A stretch of DNA of 36,175 bases from assembly GCA_002050035.1 (NCBI GenBank), contig MVCR01000002.1, forward strand, positions 1 to 36,175, written 5' to 3'. The position numbers were made by a program, and so were the translations under genes. The notes beneath the pieces are model-generated. The model worked only from the letters and a program-made list of their open reading frames with translations. It was not told the origin of the DNA and searched no databases. Shown one piece after another: positions 24,100 through 35,121 of the stretch (the first letter of the stretch is position 1; the number at the start of each line of letters is the position of its first letter). This DNA comes from Planctomycetales bacterium 4484_113 (GTDB lineage: Bacteria; 4484-113).

Positions 24100-24690
24100 A
24101 TGGCACGCAAGGACATCGAGAAGATTATCAAGGTGCACCTGAAAGGCGGGGGTGCCAGCCCGGCACCGCCGCTGGGCCCTTCGCTTTCGGCAGCGGGAAT
24201 CCAGGTGATGGACTTCTGTCGGCAGTTCAACGAGGCTACCAAGGAGCGTGCGGACGAGACCCTTCCCACCGAGATCCTCGTCTACCGCAATAAAGCGTTC
24301 GAGTTCCGCATCAAGACTCCGCTCACTTCAGACCTGGTGAAGAAGGAGCTGGGACTGGAGAAGGCAAGTCCGGAGCCAAACCGTGTGCGCGTGGGGCGGC
24401 TCACGCGGGAGCAGCTGGAACGCATTGCAAAGGTGAAGATGCCCGACCTCAACACGAACGACCTGGAGATGGCGACCCGGATTGTCGCCGGCACCTGCCG
24501 GCAAATGGGGGTGGATGTGGAGGGTTACGAGTGGGAGATCGCCAAGGGGCCCACTCGTGCAGAGCGCGATCGGATGGAAGCTGAAAGAGTGTCTGCTGAG
24601 GTTGAGGGCAAGACCAAGGAGGCGCTTGAAGCCGCCTCCGCGGAGAGCAAAGAACCCGGATCCACCGAGAAGAAGGGGAGCGGGCAATGA
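24100..24690 (+). CDS. rplK: 50S ribosomal protein L11 with an extended C-terminal tail
   Basis: L11 of the GTPase-associated centre, 196 residues against the usual 140-145. The N-terminal domain has PAPPLGPSLSAAGIQVMDFC and the C-terminal rRNA-binding domain ends around residue 143 (MPDLNTNDLE; GTCRQMGVDVEGYEW). Residues about 146-196 are a charged, Glu/Lys/Ala-rich tail (helical then disordered). The tail ends in a GSG-type sequence and overlaps rplA by ATGA. A GGGAGC lies 6-11 nt before ATG. Confidence 0.95.
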   Translation: MARKDIEKIIKVHLKGGGASPAPPLGPSLSAAGIQVMDFCRQFNEATKERADETLPTEILVYRNKAFEFRIKTPLTSDLVKKELGLEKASPEPNRVRVGRLTREQLERIAKVKMPDLNTNDLEMATRIVAGTCRQMGVDVEGYEWEIAKGPTRAERDRMEAERVSAEVEGKTKEALEAASAESKEPGSTEKKGSGQ

Positions 24691-25376
24691 GGCGCACTAA
24701 GGGCTGGCAGGCGAAACGGGAGAAGATGAACCTGGCTCAAGGCGCATACTCCTTGCCGGAGGCGGTGGCCAGAGTGAAGGCGGTGGCGCGCGACTGGGAG
24801 ACCATAGATGTCGCGGTGCGCCTGGCGGTTGATCCGCGCAAGGCGGACCAGAATGTTCGTGGGTCAGTAGTGCTTCCACATGGTACGGGCAAGGAAGTGC
24901 GCGTGGCTGTGTTTACCAAAGGTGAAAAGGAAAATGAAGCACGGGAGGCGGGAGCCGACCTAGTCGGACTCGAGGACATCATCGAGCAGGTGAAGAACGG
25001 CAAGATTGACTTTGATGTCGCAGTTGCCACCCCTGATGTAATGAAGGAGGTTTCCAAGGTGGCGAAAGTGCTCGGTCCGCGTCGCCTGATGCCAAACCCG
25101 AAGTCAGGTACCGTAACTTTCGATGTGGCTCGTGCGGTCAAGGAATTCAAGGGCGGCAAGATGGATTTCCGGGTGGAGAAAGCCGGCATCGTTCATTGCG
25201 TGGCTGGCAAAGGTTCGTTCACCGACCAGCAGGTGGTGGAGAACGTGCAGGCCTTGCTCGGAGAGCTTGTGCGATTGAAGCCGGCCTCGGCTCGTGGCGT
25301 CTACATTAAGTCGATTGCCCTGTCGGCTACAGAGTCACCTTCAGTGAAAGTGGATGTGAAGAGTACTGGTCTGTGA
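24687..25376 (+). CDS. rplA: 50S ribosomal protein L1
   Basis: 229-residue L1-stalk protein and, in many bacteria, translational repressor of its own operon. Features are the N-terminal SLPEAVARVKAVA, FDETVDVAVRL-like strand ETIDVAVRLAVDPRKADQ, VRGSVVLPHGTGK, GPRRLMPNPKSGTV and GKGSFTDQQVVEN. It overlaps rplK by four bases. I see no obvious L1-binding mimic in the short leader regions. Confidence 0.96.
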   Translation: MRRTKGWQAKREKMNLAQGAYSLPEAVARVKAVARDWETIDVAVRLAVDPRKADQNVRGSVVLPHGTGKEVRVAVFTKGEKENEAREAGADLVGLEDIIEQVKNGKIDFDVAVATPDVMKEVSKVAKVLGPRRLMPNPKSGTVTFDVARAVKEFKGGKMDFRVEKAGIVHCVAGKGSFTDQQVVENVQALLGELVRLKPASARGVYIKSIALSATESPSVKVDVKSTGL

Positions 25377-25386
25377 GGTCCTTATT

Positions 25387-25917
25387 ATGCTGCGCAAACA
25401 AAAAGAGGATCGGATTGAGCGCTACGAGCAGGCGCTGGCGGATGTCGGCTACATCGTATTCGTGGACCCGAGTGGGGTCAACATTCGCATTATGGATGAG
25501 CTGCGGCAGGAGCTGGTCAACGTTGGTGCTCGAGTGATGATGCTGAAGAACACGCTCGCTCGCATCGTATTCAGCCGGCAGGGACGAGAGGAAATCTGCT
25601 CGCTACTGATGGGCCCCTCGCTGGTTGTGGCGGGGGAGGAGAGTGAGATGGGGCGCTCCGCTCGATTGCTCGCGCAGTACCGGAAGGACTACCGCGACGC
25701 TCTGTTCGCCGTGAAAGGCGTGTGGTATCAGGGGAAGTTATATCCGGCGGAGGATTTCCATCTGTTTGCCACCCTGCCAACGAAGGAGGAGATTCAGGCG
25801 AGGCTGCTGAATGTACTGCAGTCCCCGCTGCGGCGCATAGCTGTTGTGTTATCGGAGGCGGACACTCGCTTTGTGAGAGTGCTCCGCCAGCGTGCAGAGA
25901 ATTCTGCATCGGAATAA
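25387..25917 (+). CDS. rplJ: 50S ribosomal protein L10
   Basis: 176 residues. Anchors the L7/L12 stalk. The N-terminal rRNA-binding part has GVNIRIMDELRQEL, VMMLKNTLARI and a GPSLVV strand; the C-terminal helix (about 140-175) is the L12-docking region. Only 10 bp separate it from rplA, so the long L10 leader seen in E. coli is absent. Confidence 0.93.
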   Translation: MLRKQKEDRIERYEQALADVGYIVFVDPSGVNIRIMDELRQELVNVGARVMMLKNTLARIVFSRQGREEICSLLMGPSLVVAGEESEMGRSARLLAQYRKDYRDALFAVKGVWYQGKLYPAEDFHLFATLPTKEEIQARLLNVLQSPLRRIAVVLSEADTRFVRVLRQRAENSASE

Positions 25918-25941
25918 GACAAAATCCAAGGAGGAGCAACA

Positions 25942-26319
25942 ATGGCGGATCTGGAAAAGATAATTGCCGGGCTGGAGAAGCTCACGGTGGTGGAGATGAA
26001 CGAGCTGGTGAAGGCACTGGAGGAACGCTGGGGGGTGAGTGCTGCGGTTGCGGCACCGGTGGCGGTTGCTGCTGGAGGAGCGTCTGAGGCTGCCGAAGAG
26101 GCTGAGAAGACCAGTTTCGATGTCGTGCTGAAGGCTCCGGGCGACTCCAAACTGCAGGTCATCAAGATCATCCGCGACGTGACAGGTCTGGGGATCAAGG
26201 AGGCCAAGGAGCTGGTGGACAATGTGCCCAAGCCCATTAAGACGGCGCTTCCCAAGGAGGAAGCCGAAGCGCTTAGCTCAAGGCTGACCGAGGCCGGGGC
26301 TACGGTTGATTTGGCCTGA
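25942..26319 (+). CDS. rplL: 50S ribosomal protein L7/L12
   Basis: 125-residue stalk protein. The N-terminal dimerisation helix [19 protein letters not shown] is followed by an Ala/Val/Gly-rich hinge (about 34-55) and the factor-binding C-terminal domain [32 protein letters not shown], and [27 protein letters not shown] Shine-Dalgarno. Followed by a 78-bp gap with no clear promoter before rpoB. Confidence 0.96.
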   Translation: MADLEKIIAGLEKLTVVEMNELVKALEERWGVSAAVAAPVAVAAGGASEAAEEAEKTSFDVVLKAPGDSKLQVIKIIRDVTGLGIKEAKELVDNVPKPIKTALPKEEAEALSSRLTEAGATVDLA

Positions 26320-26397
26320 GTGCAGGATTGATGCAGCGTGCTGCGGGGTGGCGGCCTAGCGCGGGTCGCGCCCCGATTATGCAAGGAGGTTGCTGCT

Positions 26398-29300
26398 TTG
26401 GCTAAGATTGTCGAAGAACGATTCGCTCTGAGCGAGGAGGATTCATATCCCCTCCCGCCGTTGCTCGAAGTGCAGACTCAGTCGTACCGCTGGTTTCTCT
26501 TCGAGGGTCTGGACCAGGTTTTCCGCGAGGTCTTTCCCATCGTCAGCGGGGACGGCAATTTCGAGCTTCGCTTCAATCACTGCAAGGTCTACCTGCCCAA
26601 GTATGGAGTCGAGGAGTGCCTGATGAAGGACCTCACTCTCTCGGCAACGATCAAGGCTTCCATCTCTTTCGTGAACAACCTCACCGGCGAGATAAAGGAG
26701 CAGGAGGTTTTCACCACCGAGCTCCCCTTCATCACCGCTGACGGGACCGTGATCATCAATGGCGTCGAGCGGGTTATCGTGAGCCAGCTCGTGCGCGCTC
26801 CGGGGGTGTATCTCACCCACGGCGAGAAGCGCACTCCCAATGAGAGTGCGCATATGGTGAAGATCATCCCCTATCGCGGGGCATGGCTTCGGTTCGAGTA
26901 CGATATCAAGAGCGAAGCCTACCAGGTGCGGCTGGACAGCCCCCGGCGGGTCATCAAGGTGCCTATGGTGGATTTCCTGATGGCACTTGGGTTTGAGCTG
27001 GACGTTGAGGGGAAGCGATTGTGGCTGCCGCCGAAGGAGCGGGAGTTCATTCGCGAGCGGTTCGGTTTTGATTTCACCGAGAAGAACTGGCCGCAGCAGG
27101 AGTTTCTTCTTGAAGATCGGTTTAATCCCACTCTGCGTGCCCGGTCGCAGAACGTTCGCAGCAAGAGCGATGCTCAGAAGGAAATATGGCGGCGGCTGCA
27201 TCCGACAGACCCCTACACCTCGGAGATGCTGGAAGCAATGCTTCCTCAGCGCTTCTTTGACCGTCGTCGCTACGATCTGGCGGCGGTTGGGCGCTATGTG
27301 CTCAACCGGAAGCTCGGGGTAGGGTTTCCTCTCTCCTTAACCACGCTGACTCACGCGGATATCCTGGAGGCGTTCCGTCGTCTCTACGAGTTGCAGGAAT
27401 ACGGGGAGCGCGGAGTCGATGACATAGAGCATCTGAACTTAGGCAATCGGCGGGTCGAGCACATCGGGGAATTGTTGGTCTCTCAGTTCCGTCGGGGTCT
27501 CCTGCGGATGGAGCGAATCGTGCAGGAGAAGCTGATGCTTCCGGATGCGGCAAAGGAAACTCCGAAGAGCCTTATGAATACGCGTCCGATTATTGGCGTT
27601 GTCAAGGAGTTCTTCGGCTCCTCACAGATGAGCCAGTTCATGGACAACACCAACCCTCTGGCGGCGCTCACGCACAAGCGTCGGCTCTCGGCTCTGGGGC
27701 CCAAGGGACTCACCCGGGAAGCTGCCCGTTTCGATTTCCGCGATGTCCATCACAGCCACTACGGGCGGATCTGCCCTATTGAGTCGCCGGAAGGGCCGAA
27801 CATCGGTCTCATCAGTTCGCTCGCAACCTACGCACGCGTCAATGAGCTGGGATTCATCGAGACTCCCTATTACGTGGTGAAGGATGGTCGAGTTACTTCG
27901 GAGGTTCGCTACTTCGCCGCGCATGAAGAAGAGGAGTTCGCGATTGCACCTTCGACCGTGCGGCTGGACCGCCACCGGCACATTGAAGAGAGCGCGCTTT
28001 ATGTGCGTCGACACGGTTCCTACGAGCAGGTTCTGGCGAGCGAAGTTGACTTCGTGGAGGTCAGCCCCGCGCAGTTCATCTCCGTCACGACGGCACTGGT
28101 TCCGTTTCTGGAGCACGATGACCCTATTCGGGCTCTGATGGGCTCGAACATGCAGCGCCAGGCGGTGCCGCTGCTGTTCCCCGATTCGCCGCTCGTGGGC
28201 ACCGGCCTTGAGCACAAAGTGGCGGAGGATGCAGGGAACCTGCTGGTCTCACCTTTCTGCGGTGAGGTAACCTACGTTGACAGCGAGCGCATTCGCTTGC
28301 GCAAGGCGGTAGTCTTTGATCGGCTTACCGGCGAGATACTTGACTTCCCGAATCTGGAGCGGGTTGAGCGGGAGCAGGAGCTGACACGCGAGAAGTTCGA
28401 TTACCTGTTCAGTCCTCCCGAAGCAGGCAAAGCGATCTATCGCCGTGTGCCTTTTGCCGACCGAGCGGTGCGACGACTCACGGGTCATCGCATATCCGAC
28501 ATTGAAGAGGAGCTTGTGCTCCGGAAGTTCCAGCGGAGCAATCAGGGCACTCTCATCAATAACCGCCCGCGTGTGCATATGAACTTCGCGGTCATTAAGG
28601 GTGACCTGCTGGCGGATGCCAGCTCAACCCAGGGTGGCGAAATCGCCCTCGGTCAGAACGTGCTGGTAGGCTTCATGTCCTGGCGGGGCTACAACTTCGA
28701 AGACGCGGTTCTCGTGGGCGAACAACTCATCAAGAACGATACTTTCACCTCCATCCACATCGAGAAGTATGAGTGCGAGGCTTCCAACACCAAGCTCGGA
28801 CCTGAGCGCATCACGCGTGAGATAACCGGTATGCAGGAGGAGTATCTGGAGAGGAATCTGGACGAGCGCGGCATTGTGCGTGTTGGCGCCGAGGTTACCG
28901 CAGGCGATGTACTCGCTGGCAAGATCACCCCGCGGGGAGAGAGCGACCTCACCGGCGAAGAGAAGCTCATCCGGGCGGTATTCGGTGACAAGGGAAAAGG
29001 CTACAAGAACACACCACTCAAAGTACCGCATGGACAGGGTGGAGTGGTCATCCACACAAGCTACTACAGCCGCGGAGACGAGATTGAACTGCCGCACAAT
29101 GTGGTGGAGATGGCGCGTATCTTCGTGGCAAAGAAGCGTCGTCTTTCCATTGGGGACAAAGTTGCCGGTCGTCACGGCAACAAGGGAGTCATCAGCAACA
29201 TCCTGCCGGAAGAGGATATGCCTTTCCTGCCTGACGGCACACCTCTGGATATCATACTGGATCCGCTCGGTGTGCCTTCGCGGATGAACATCGGGCAGCT

Positions 29301-30030
29301 CCTCGAGACTCACCTCGGGCTGGCGTTGATGGGTATCGAGCGCGGTGATGAACAGATGCGGCGCGCGGTACGTCAGGCAGCGGAAACTGATGATGTTCCC
29401 ATGGATCGGTCAGAGGCCCCTCCCGGTGCCCGCGAAATCTGGCTGCAACCGGCCAAGCATCCGCTGAAAGTGATGAACCCGGTGTTCCGTTCCGTTCCCG
29501 AAGCGAAGATCCGTGCTATGTATCGGCAGCAGGGCTTGCCTCTCGATGGCAAGACAACGCTTTATGACGGTCTAACGGGTGAACCCTTCCGCGAGCGCGT
29601 GACCGTTGGCGTGATGTATGTGATGAAGCTTAACCACCTCGTGGATGACAAAGTTCACGCTCGATCCACTGGTTCCTACGCGCTGATTACGCAGCAGCCC
29701 CTGGGCGGTAAGGCGCAATTCGGCGGTCAGCGCTTGGGTGAGATGGAAGTATGGGCGCTGGAAGGTTACGGCGCGGCCAATCTGTTGAAAGAGATGCTCA
29801 CAGTGAAGAGCGACGACGTGGCCGGTCGCAACCGGACATACAAGGCTATTGTTGATGGTTCGGCCATTCCTGAGCCGGGAGTCCCTGAGTCCTTCTACGT
29901 GATGATGAATGAGCTGAAGGGTCTTGGGCTTGACGTGGAGATCGGCTACGAGGAAGAGGCCGGTAACATTCTTCTGGGTCCTCCTGCGGAGGAGGAGCAG
30001 AAAGTAACGAAGGGGGATGAGGTCATTTGA
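26398..30030 (+). CDS. rpoB: DNA-directed RNA polymerase subunit beta
   Basis: 1210 residues. The start is TTG 26398, preceded at 8 nt by a perfect AAGGAGG; upstream in-frame codons lack this. Family landmarks are the rifampicin region [55 protein letters not shown]-like [52 protein letters not shown], and [20 protein letters not shown] near the C-terminus. In the rifampicin region the usual GPGGL is GPKGL. The C-terminal Glu-rich tail ends at a stop overlapping the rpoC start. Confidence 0.97.
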   Translation: MAKIVEERFALSEEDSYPLPPLLEVQTQSYRWFLFEGLDQVFREVFPIVSGDGNFELRFNHCKVYLPKYGVEECLMKDLTLSATIKASISFVNNLTGEIKEQEVFTTELPFITADGTVIINGVERVIVSQLVRAPGVYLTHGEKRTPNESAHMVKIIPYRGAWLRFEYDIKSEAYQVRLDSPRRVIKVPMVDFLMALGFELDVEGKRLWLPPKEREFIRERFGFDFTEKNWPQQEFLLEDRFNPTLRARSQNVRSKSDAQKEIWRRLHPTDPYTSEMLEAMLPQRFFDRRRYDLAAVGRYVLNRKLGVGFPLSLTTLTHADILEAFRRLYELQEYGERGVDDIEHLNLGNRRVEHIGELLVSQFRRGLLRMERIVQEKLMLPDAAKETPKSLMNTRPIIGVVKEFFGSSQMSQFMDNTNPLAALTHKRRLSALGPKGLTREAARFDFRDVHHSHYGRICPIESPEGPNIGLISSLATYARVNELGFIETPYYVVKDGRVTSEVRYFAAHEEEEFAIAPSTVRLDRHRHIEESALYVRRHGSYEQVLASEVDFVEVSPAQFISVTTALVPFLEHDDPIRALMGSNMQRQAVPLLFPDSPLVGTGLEHKVAEDAGNLLVSPFCGEVTYVDSERIRLRKAVVFDRLTGEILDFPNLERVEREQELTREKFDYLFSPPEAGKAIYRRVPFADRAVRRLTGHRISDIEEELVLRKFQRSNQGTLINNRPRVHMNFAVIKGDLLADASSTQGGEIALGQNVLVGFMSWRGYNFEDAVLVGEQLIKNDTFTSIHIEKYECEASNTKLGPERITREITGMQEEYLERNLDERGIVRVGAEVTAGDVLAGKITPRGESDLTGEEKLIRAVFGDKGKGYKNTPLKVPHGQGGVVIHTSYYSRGDEIELPHNVVEMARIFVAKKRRLSIGDKVAGRHGNKGVISNILPEEDMPFLPDGTPLDIILDPLGVPSRMNIGQLLETHLGLALMGIERGDEQMRRAVRQAAETDDVPMDRSEAPPGAREIWLQPAKHPLKVMNPVFRSVPEAKIRAMYRQQGLPLDGKTTLYDGLTGEPFRERVTVGVMYVMKLNHLVDDKVHARSTGSYALITQQPLGGKAQFGGQRLGEMEVWALEGYGAANLLKEMLTVKSDDVAGRNRTYKAIVDGSAIPEPGVPESFYVMMNELKGLGLDVEIGYEEEAGNILLGPPAEEEQKVTKGDEVI

Positions 30031-32276
30031 ACAGCGACAGATTTTTCGTTGGCAGTCGTCGGAAGGAGCCGGAGAGGAAACAGATTCGCTCCATCCGGAT
30101 CGGCCTAGCCTCACCCCAGAAGATGCTGGAGTGGAGCCACGGGGAGGTCAAGAAGCCGGAGACCTTCAACTACCGTACCTACAAGCCGGAGAAAGATGGG
30201 CTCTTCTGCGAGCGCATCTTCGGGCCGGTCAAGGATTACGAATGTGCCTGCGGCAAGTATCGCAAGATCCGCTACAAGGGCACGGTATGTGAGCGCTGCG
30301 GAGTGGAGGTTACATCTTCCCGCGTGCGGCGCGAGCGGATGGGGCACATTCGTCTGGCAAGTCCGGTCGCGCATATCTGGTTCACCAAGTCGATTCCCAA
30401 CCGTTTCTCCGCTCTTCTCGGCATCAACGGCAAGGAAGTGGAGAAGGTCATCTACTTCGTCAACTGGATTGTCATTGAGAAGGACGAGGAGTGGCTGAAG
30501 GCGCACGATGGCGACATCGAGCGTGAGGTAAAGGCGCGGGTAGAGGAGCTGGCGCGGAACCGCCGCCACCTGGGAGACGTGCGCCGCATTAACTTCTTCG
30601 ACTTGGCGCGGGAAGTAGAAGGCCTGACTCCGCAGGAGAAGCGGGAGATTACCGAGGCACAGAAAGCCTATTCCTCCCATCTGCGTGACGAGAAGAGCCG
30701 CGCTCGCTTCGAGCGGCTGAAGGAGTTTCTTAGTCAGCACCCGCAGATCAGAGACTTCGATGTGCTCGAGACGGTGGTGGACAAGCATACTGGCGAGGTG
30801 GTGGCAGCGGGGGAAGAGCGCACGCCGCTCAATGTTCCGTTGCTCTCGCGTCTCGTCGACCTAAGGCACTTCAAGTTGAAGGTGGAGAACCGGCGCAAGC
30901 CGATAGAGGTGGAGAAGGAACTGGAGGAGATTGAGCGCGAGAGCGCAGCCCTCACACACGGGCTGACCATGCTGCGGCAGATCACGCGGATGGACCGCCT
31001 GACCGACCACCAGTATGAGGAGATTCGCACACTGTCGCGCCTTCTGGAAATGCGGGGGATGCGGGATCTCCATGAGCACCTGAAAATCGGCATCGGTGCC
31101 GAGGCTATTCAGGAGTTGCTCTCCCGGATTGACCTCGACAAACTGGCGTCAGACTTGGGGAAGGAGCTTGAGACAGCCTCCTCGCAGAAGCGGCAGAAGC
31201 TGATCAAGCAGCTTAAGGTTGTGCGGGCGTTCATCAGTTCCGGTAACAGGCCCGAATGGATGATTCTGGACGTCCTGCCGATTCTCCCGCCTGAGCTCAG
31301 ACCAATGGTGGAGCTGGACGGCGGACGCTTTGCCTCCTCTGACCTCAACGATCTCTACCGGCGCGTGATCAACCGCAACAATCGCTTGAAGAAACTGCTC
31401 GATATACGAGCGCCGGAGAGCATTCTGCGCAACGAACGGAGGATGCTGCAGGAGGCTGTGGACAGCCTGATTGACAACAGCCGGCGCGGTCGCAGCGCAG
31501 TCACGGTGAACAATCGCTCTCTGAAGTCGCTTTCGGATATGCTTAAGGGTAAGCAGGGACGCTTCCGCCAGAACCTGCTGGGGAAGCGCGTCGACTACTC
31601 AGGAAGAAGCGTCATCGTTGTGGGACCGAAGCTGCGCCTACACCAGTGCGGTCTGCCCAAGTATATGGCTCTGGAGCTCTTCAAGCCCTTCGTATTACAG
31701 CGCCTGATTGACCCGAATGACCCCACGCAGAATATAGCTACTGCCCGGCGGATGGTGGAGCGAGCTGAGGATCCCCGGGTGTGGGATGCTTTGGAGGAAA
31801 TCACCCGTAGCCACCCGGTGCTTCTCAACCGTGCGCCCACTCTGCACCGGCTTTCCATGCAGGCATTTGAGCCGGTTCTGATTGAGGGCAAGGCTATCCA
31901 GCTGCATCCCCTGGTGTGCGCGGCCTACAATGCAGACTTCGACGGCGACCAGATGGCGGTGCATGTGCCGCTTTCGGCGGCCAGTCAGGCGGAGGCGCGC
32001 ACGCTTATGCTCTCGGCAAACAACCTGTTCCTTCCTGCTGACGGCAAGCCGATCATCTCTCCCACTCACGATGTCGTGCTTGGGATCTACTATATGACGG
32101 AGACGCCGGATGGTCAGCCGCCGCATGCCGAAGCTCCCAAGATGTTCGTTTCTTCTGATGAAGCGGTGCTGGCGTTCGAGAACAAGCGCATCGGCATTCA
32201 CGAGGCGGTGAAAGTCCAGCTTGACCTGCCGGTTCAGGAAAGCCCTGATTTCACGATTGCGGGTTCTCTTCAATGA
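30027..32276 (+). CDS. rpoC: DNA-directed RNA polymerase subunit beta', N-terminal part (frameshifted)
   Basis: First 744 residues or so of RpoC. It starts at TTG 30027, overlapping the rpoB stop (ATTTGA), with a G-rich Shine-Dalgarno 9 nt upstream. Landmarks are [24 protein letters not shown], the N-terminal zinc site [13 protein letters not shown] plus [36 protein letters not shown] and the catalytic [16 protein letters not shown]. The frame continues to the expected T-I-G before RVLFND, then slips: after ATT at 32258 it reads A-G-S-L-Q and stops at 32276. The remainder of the gene is in another frame. An unbroken RpoC would be about 1442 residues. Confidence 0.93.
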   Translation: MNSDRFFVGSRRKEPERKQIRSIRIGLASPQKMLEWSHGEVKKPETFNYRTYKPEKDGLFCERIFGPVKDYECACGKYRKIRYKGTVCERCGVEVTSSRVRRERMGHIRLASPVAHIWFTKSIPNRFSALLGINGKEVEKVIYFVNWIVIEKDEEWLKAHDGDIEREVKARVEELARNRRHLGDVRRINFFDLAREVEGLTPQEKREITEAQKAYSSHLRDEKSRARFERLKEFLSQHPQIRDFDVLETVVDKHTGEVVAAGEERTPLNVPLLSRLVDLRHFKLKVENRRKPIEVEKELEEIERESAALTHGLTMLRQITRMDRLTDHQYEEIRTLSRLLEMRGMRDLHEHLKIGIGAEAIQELLSRIDLDKLASDLGKELETASSQKRQKLIKQLKVVRAFISSGNRPEWMILDVLPILPPELRPMVELDGGRFASSDLNDLYRRVINRNNRLKKLLDIRAPESILRNERRMLQEAVDSLIDNSRRGRSAVTVNNRSLKSLSDMLKGKQGRFRQNLLGKRVDYSGRSVIVVGPKLRLHQCGLPKYMALELFKPFVLQRLIDPNDPTQNIATARRMVERAEDPRVWDALEEITRSHPVLLNRAPTLHRLSMQAFEPVLIEGKAIQLHPLVCAAYNADFDGDQMAVHVPLSAASQAEARTLMLSANNLFLPADGKPIISPTHDVVLGIYYMTETPDGQPPHAEAPKMFVSSDEAVLAFENKRIGIHEAVKVQLDLPVQESPDFTIAGSLQ
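32253..32262 (+). other. Apparent 2-nt deletion (frameshift) in rpoC
   Basis: The bases read ACG ATT G CGG, where the family requires T-I-G-R (ACG ATT GGN CGG). One base of the Gly codon remains, so two bases are missing at about 32259. No slippery heptamer is present. A sequencing or assembly error is the simplest reading, because rpoC is essential and both halves are otherwise intact. Confidence 0.75.
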
Positions 32277-34353
32277 TGCCATCATCGGACTTGAAGACGA
32301 GCTGAACATCCCCCATGAAAAGCGGCTGCCCTTCTTTAACTTCGCGGTGGACAAGGGAACACTGGGCAGCATCGTCAGCTTCGCCTACGAGTGTCTGGGG
32401 CAGCGCTTCACAGTCCTGCTTGTCGATGTGCTGAAGGACCTGGGTTACGAGGAGGCAACTGTATCCGGTGTCACCATCGGCATTAACGACGTCACCATCC
32501 CGGCGCAGAAGTCAGAGATTCTCGCTCTCGCAGAGAAGGCGTCTTCTCAAGTGTGGTCCAAGTTCAAGAAGGAGCTGATTACGCGGAAGGAGAAAGACGA
32601 AGAAGTCACGCGTATCTGGGACCAGGCGACGAAAGACCTCACCAAGGCGATGAAGAACAACTTCGCCGTGCTGAATCCAGTCTTCATGATGGAGGAGAGC
32701 GGTGCGCGCGGGAAGATCGACCAGGTGCGGCAGCTCGCCGCGATGCGAGGACTTCTCGTTGGACCTACCGGGCGGGTGCTGGATGTGCCTATCCGCAGCA
32801 ACTTCAGGGAAGGCTTGAGTGTCTTTGAGTACTTCATCTCCACTCACGGTGGTCGGAAGGGTTTAGTCGATACCGCCCTCAAGACCGCCGAGTCCGGCTA
32901 CCTGACCCGCAGGCTGGTTGACGTGGCAGTGGATGTTTCCGTGACCGAGCAGAACTGCGGTACCCGGCAGGGCATCGACATCCACCTACATGTGGGGCGC
33001 TTGACTACGGTCGGCAAGGCTAAGAAGGCGCTTGTCGGTCGTGTGCTGGCGTCAGAAGTGAAGGATCCCAAGACCGGCAAAGTGCTTATGCGTGCGGGCA
33101 GCGAAATCACGCCTCACCGAGCGGAAGTGATATGGGAATCCGGCGTCGACAAGGTGAAAGTGCGTTCGGTTCTGACCTGTCGCAGCAAGGATGGCGTGTG
33201 CGCAAAGTGCTATGGATGGGATCTTGCCACCGGTCGGCTGGCCGAGATCGGCGACCCGGTAGGAGTTGTCGCCGCCCAGAGCATCGGCGAGCCCGGAACG
33301 CAGCTTACGATGCGCACCTTCCACACTGGCGGCATCAAGGGTCGAGATATCACGCAGGGCTTACCCTATGTGGAGACGCTTTTCGAGGTGCGGGGCGCCA
33401 AGCACGCCAGCATCCTGGCGGAACGCGAAGGCACCGTCAAGAGCATCGTCAAGGTGCTCTACGACCGGATTGTGATTCAGGACCCGGAGGGTTACATCGA
33501 GCGTTCGTACACCGTGCAGAGAGAGGAGGACGAGCAGCCTCGTGTGCGCTTCAAGAAGCGTGTGAACCGAGGAGACCCACTCGACCCCAAGGGCGAGATA
33601 CTGGCGGATATCGGCGGCATTGTCACCCAGCTTTATACCGATGTGAAACGCACTTTCTATCGCATTACCATTGAGCATCCGGATGCCACGGAGAAGGTTT
33701 ACGAGACACCGCACGAAAATCGGCAGCCTCTGGTGCAGAAGGGCGACCGCGTGGAGAAGGCTCAACCTCTGTGTGAAGGTGACCTTGATGTCAAGAAGTA
33801 CCATTCGCTGGTGGACGACCTCAAGACCCAGCAGTACCTGGTCAATACCATCCAGGAGATATACGAGAGCCAGAACGTCAATACGAACTCCAAGCACATC
33901 GAGATCATTGCCAAGCAGATGATCCGCTTCGTTGAAGTGACCAGCCCTGGCGACGTGGAGGGGCTCTTCGAGGGAGATGTGATTCCGCGGACTGCATTCG
34001 AGAGCATGGTGCAGAGAATGAAGGAGGAGGGTAAGAAGCCTCCACGGGGTCGCAGCCTGTTGCAGGGCATTTCCAAGGCGAGCCTTGCCGGTGATTCCTG
34101 GCTGGCAGCGGCTTCCTTCCAGGAAACCACGCGCGTGCTCACACGCGCCGCCATCGAGGGGCAAGTGGACTACCTGCGCGGCATCAAGGAGAATGTCATT
34201 ATCGGCTCGCTCATCCCCGTGGGAACCGGACGCAAGATACGAGATGTCCGGGCCGAACTGAAAGAAGGTTTGCCCGTGGCGAAGAAGGTGCTGGCTGACC
34301 TGCTGCCGGAGCAGATGCCGAAGGCGGAAGAGCGAACCGGCACTATTTTCTGA
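32260..34353 (+). CDS. rpoC: DNA-directed RNA polymerase subunit beta', C-terminal part (frameshifted)
   Basis: The remaining 697 residues, starting with RVLFNDAI, with no real start codon. Landmarks are [13 protein letters not shown], GFxxATxSGxxIGINDV (bridge-helix/trigger-loop side), [41 protein letters not shown], zinc ligands in EQNCGTRQG and [50 protein letters not shown], and at the end [24 protein letters not shown] and [16 protein letters not shown]-like [15 protein letters not shown]. It is the last gene of the operon; str-operon genes (rpsL, rpsG, fusA) do not follow. Confidence 0.93.
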   Translation, partial: RVLFNDAIIGLEDELNIPHEKRLPFFNFAVDKGTLGSIVSFAYECLGQRFTVLLVDVLKDLGYEEATVSGVTIGINDVTIPAQKSEILALAEKASSQVWSKFKKELITRKEKDEEVTRIWDQATKDLTKAMKNNFAVLNPVFMMEESGARGKIDQVRQLAAMRGLLVGPTGRVLDVPIRSNFREGLSVFEYFISTHGGRKGLVDTALKTAESGYLTRRLVDVAVDVSVTEQNCGTRQGIDIHLHVGRLTTVGKAKKALVGRVLASEVKDPKTGKVLMRAGSEITPHRAEVIWESGVDKVKVRSVLTCRSKDGVCAKCYGWDLATGRLAEIGDPVGVVAAQSIGEPGTQLTMRTFHTGGIKGRDITQGLPYVETLFEVRGAKHASILAEREGTVKSIVKVLYDRIVIQDPEGYIERSYTVQREEDEQPRVRFKKRVNRGDPLDPKGEILADIGGIVTQLYTDVKRTFYRITIEHPDATEKVYETPHENRQPLVQKGDRVEKAQPLCEGDLDVKKYHSLVDDLKTQQYLVNTIQEIYESQNVNTNSKHIEIIAKQMIRFVEVTSPGDVEGLFEGDVIPRTAFESMVQRMKEEGKKPPRGRSLLQGISKASLAGDSWLAAASFQETTRVLTRAAIEGQVDYLRGIKENVIIGSLIPVGTGRKIRDVRAELKEGLPVAKKVLADLLPEQMPKAEERTGTIF

Positions 34354-34369
34354 GACTCCATCATCTCAG
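34350..34369 (+). terminator. Hairpin at the end of the rpoC transcript
   Basis: CTGAGA (34350-34355) and TCTCAG (34364-34369) make a 6-bp stem with an 8-nt loop that includes the rpoC stop codon. No T-run follows. It has the same stem sequence as the hairpin at 7520-7539. The remaining gap to 34488 shows nothing else. Confidence 0.35.
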
Positions 34370-34488
34370 GCTGGCTCTTCGCTGCTCGAATAATGGGTTT
34401 GTGCACAGGGCACGTCCTCTGATTCGCCTCGCGTTCAGCGAGAGTGTGTCTGCGCGGCTTCCGTATCGAGCCAGCTGCTCATGCCGAC

Positions 34489-35055
34489 CTACTCTGACTC
34501 GGCTTCCTCTTCCTCGAACGTGGTCTCATAGCGCTCAATGAGGCGATAGAAGGCGCTGGCGATAAGCGAGAAGATAACCGCCAGCAGGAGGAACCAGATT
34601 ACCGCTGACAACGCTCCTCCCGCTCCGTTCAGGCGGTCGCCGCTCAAGATGGTCACCAGGCGAACTACTGGGACCGAGAAGCCGCGATTCAAAGCTCCCA
34701 ACCCCGGAGGGAAGAAGCGTGCTGCCGCCGCCAGAATGATGCAGAAGACGTAGCCGATGACTCCGGACGCCAGAAGCCCATAGAGGAAGCTGCGTGTCCC
34801 AGAGCCGGCAGTCTCTCCCACAAACAGATCGCGGCGGTAGTGCCAGGAGAGGTAGAGAAGCGTGATGCAGAAGCTCACGATCCAGTAGAAGCTAGCGGTC
34901 TTCCAGGGCTCTGAGACCGCCCAGGTCGCCGGCAGAAGCTGCGGTGCCAGCCCGCTCAGGAGCACGTAGGTTTGAGTGAGGATAAGCTTGCCGACCCAGA
35001 TGATGAGGACAACGGCAGCGAGCCAAATTGTCCACATCACCCACCGATGATTCAT
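34489..35055 (-). CDS. Integral membrane protein of unknown function
   Basis: 188 residues with four hydrophobic helices: about residues 5-30 (VMWTIWLAAVVLIIWVGKLIL), 55-70 (FYWIVSFCITLLYLSW), 95-115 (YGLLASGVIGYVFCIILAAAA) and 145-170 (AVIWFLLLAVIFSLIASAFY). A basic segment (HYRRDLF) follows helix 2, and the C-terminus is acidic (TTFEEEEAESE), probably cytoplasmic. GGAGG lies about 6 nt before ATG 35055, which I prefer over an ATG at 35061 that abuts it. I do not recognise the family. Monocistronic, convergent with rpoC. Confidence 0.75.
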   Translation of the reverse strand: MNHRWVMWTIWLAAVVLIIWVGKLILTQTYVLLSGLAPQLLPATWAVSEPWKTASFYWIVSFCITLLYLSWHYRRDLFVGETAGSGTRSFLYGLLASGVIGYVFCIILAAAARFFPPGLGALNRGFSVPVVRLVTILSGDRLNGAGGALSAVIWFLLLAVIFSLIASAFYRLIERYETTFEEEEAESE

Positions 35056-35121
35056 TGCCATCCTCCCTTGCCGTACCGGCGAGTCTATTCTACCGCAAAT
35101 TGGGCGTCTGCGGGGGTTGAG

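Noticed and set aside
25377-25386. An L10 autoregulatory leader before rplJ
   Set aside because: Only 10 bp separate rplA and rplJ, too short for the known structure.
32253-32276. Programmed ribosomal frameshift in rpoC
   Set aside because: There is no slippery heptamer or obvious downstream pseudoknot, and the change needed is two missing bases inside a conserved Gly codon; an error fits better.
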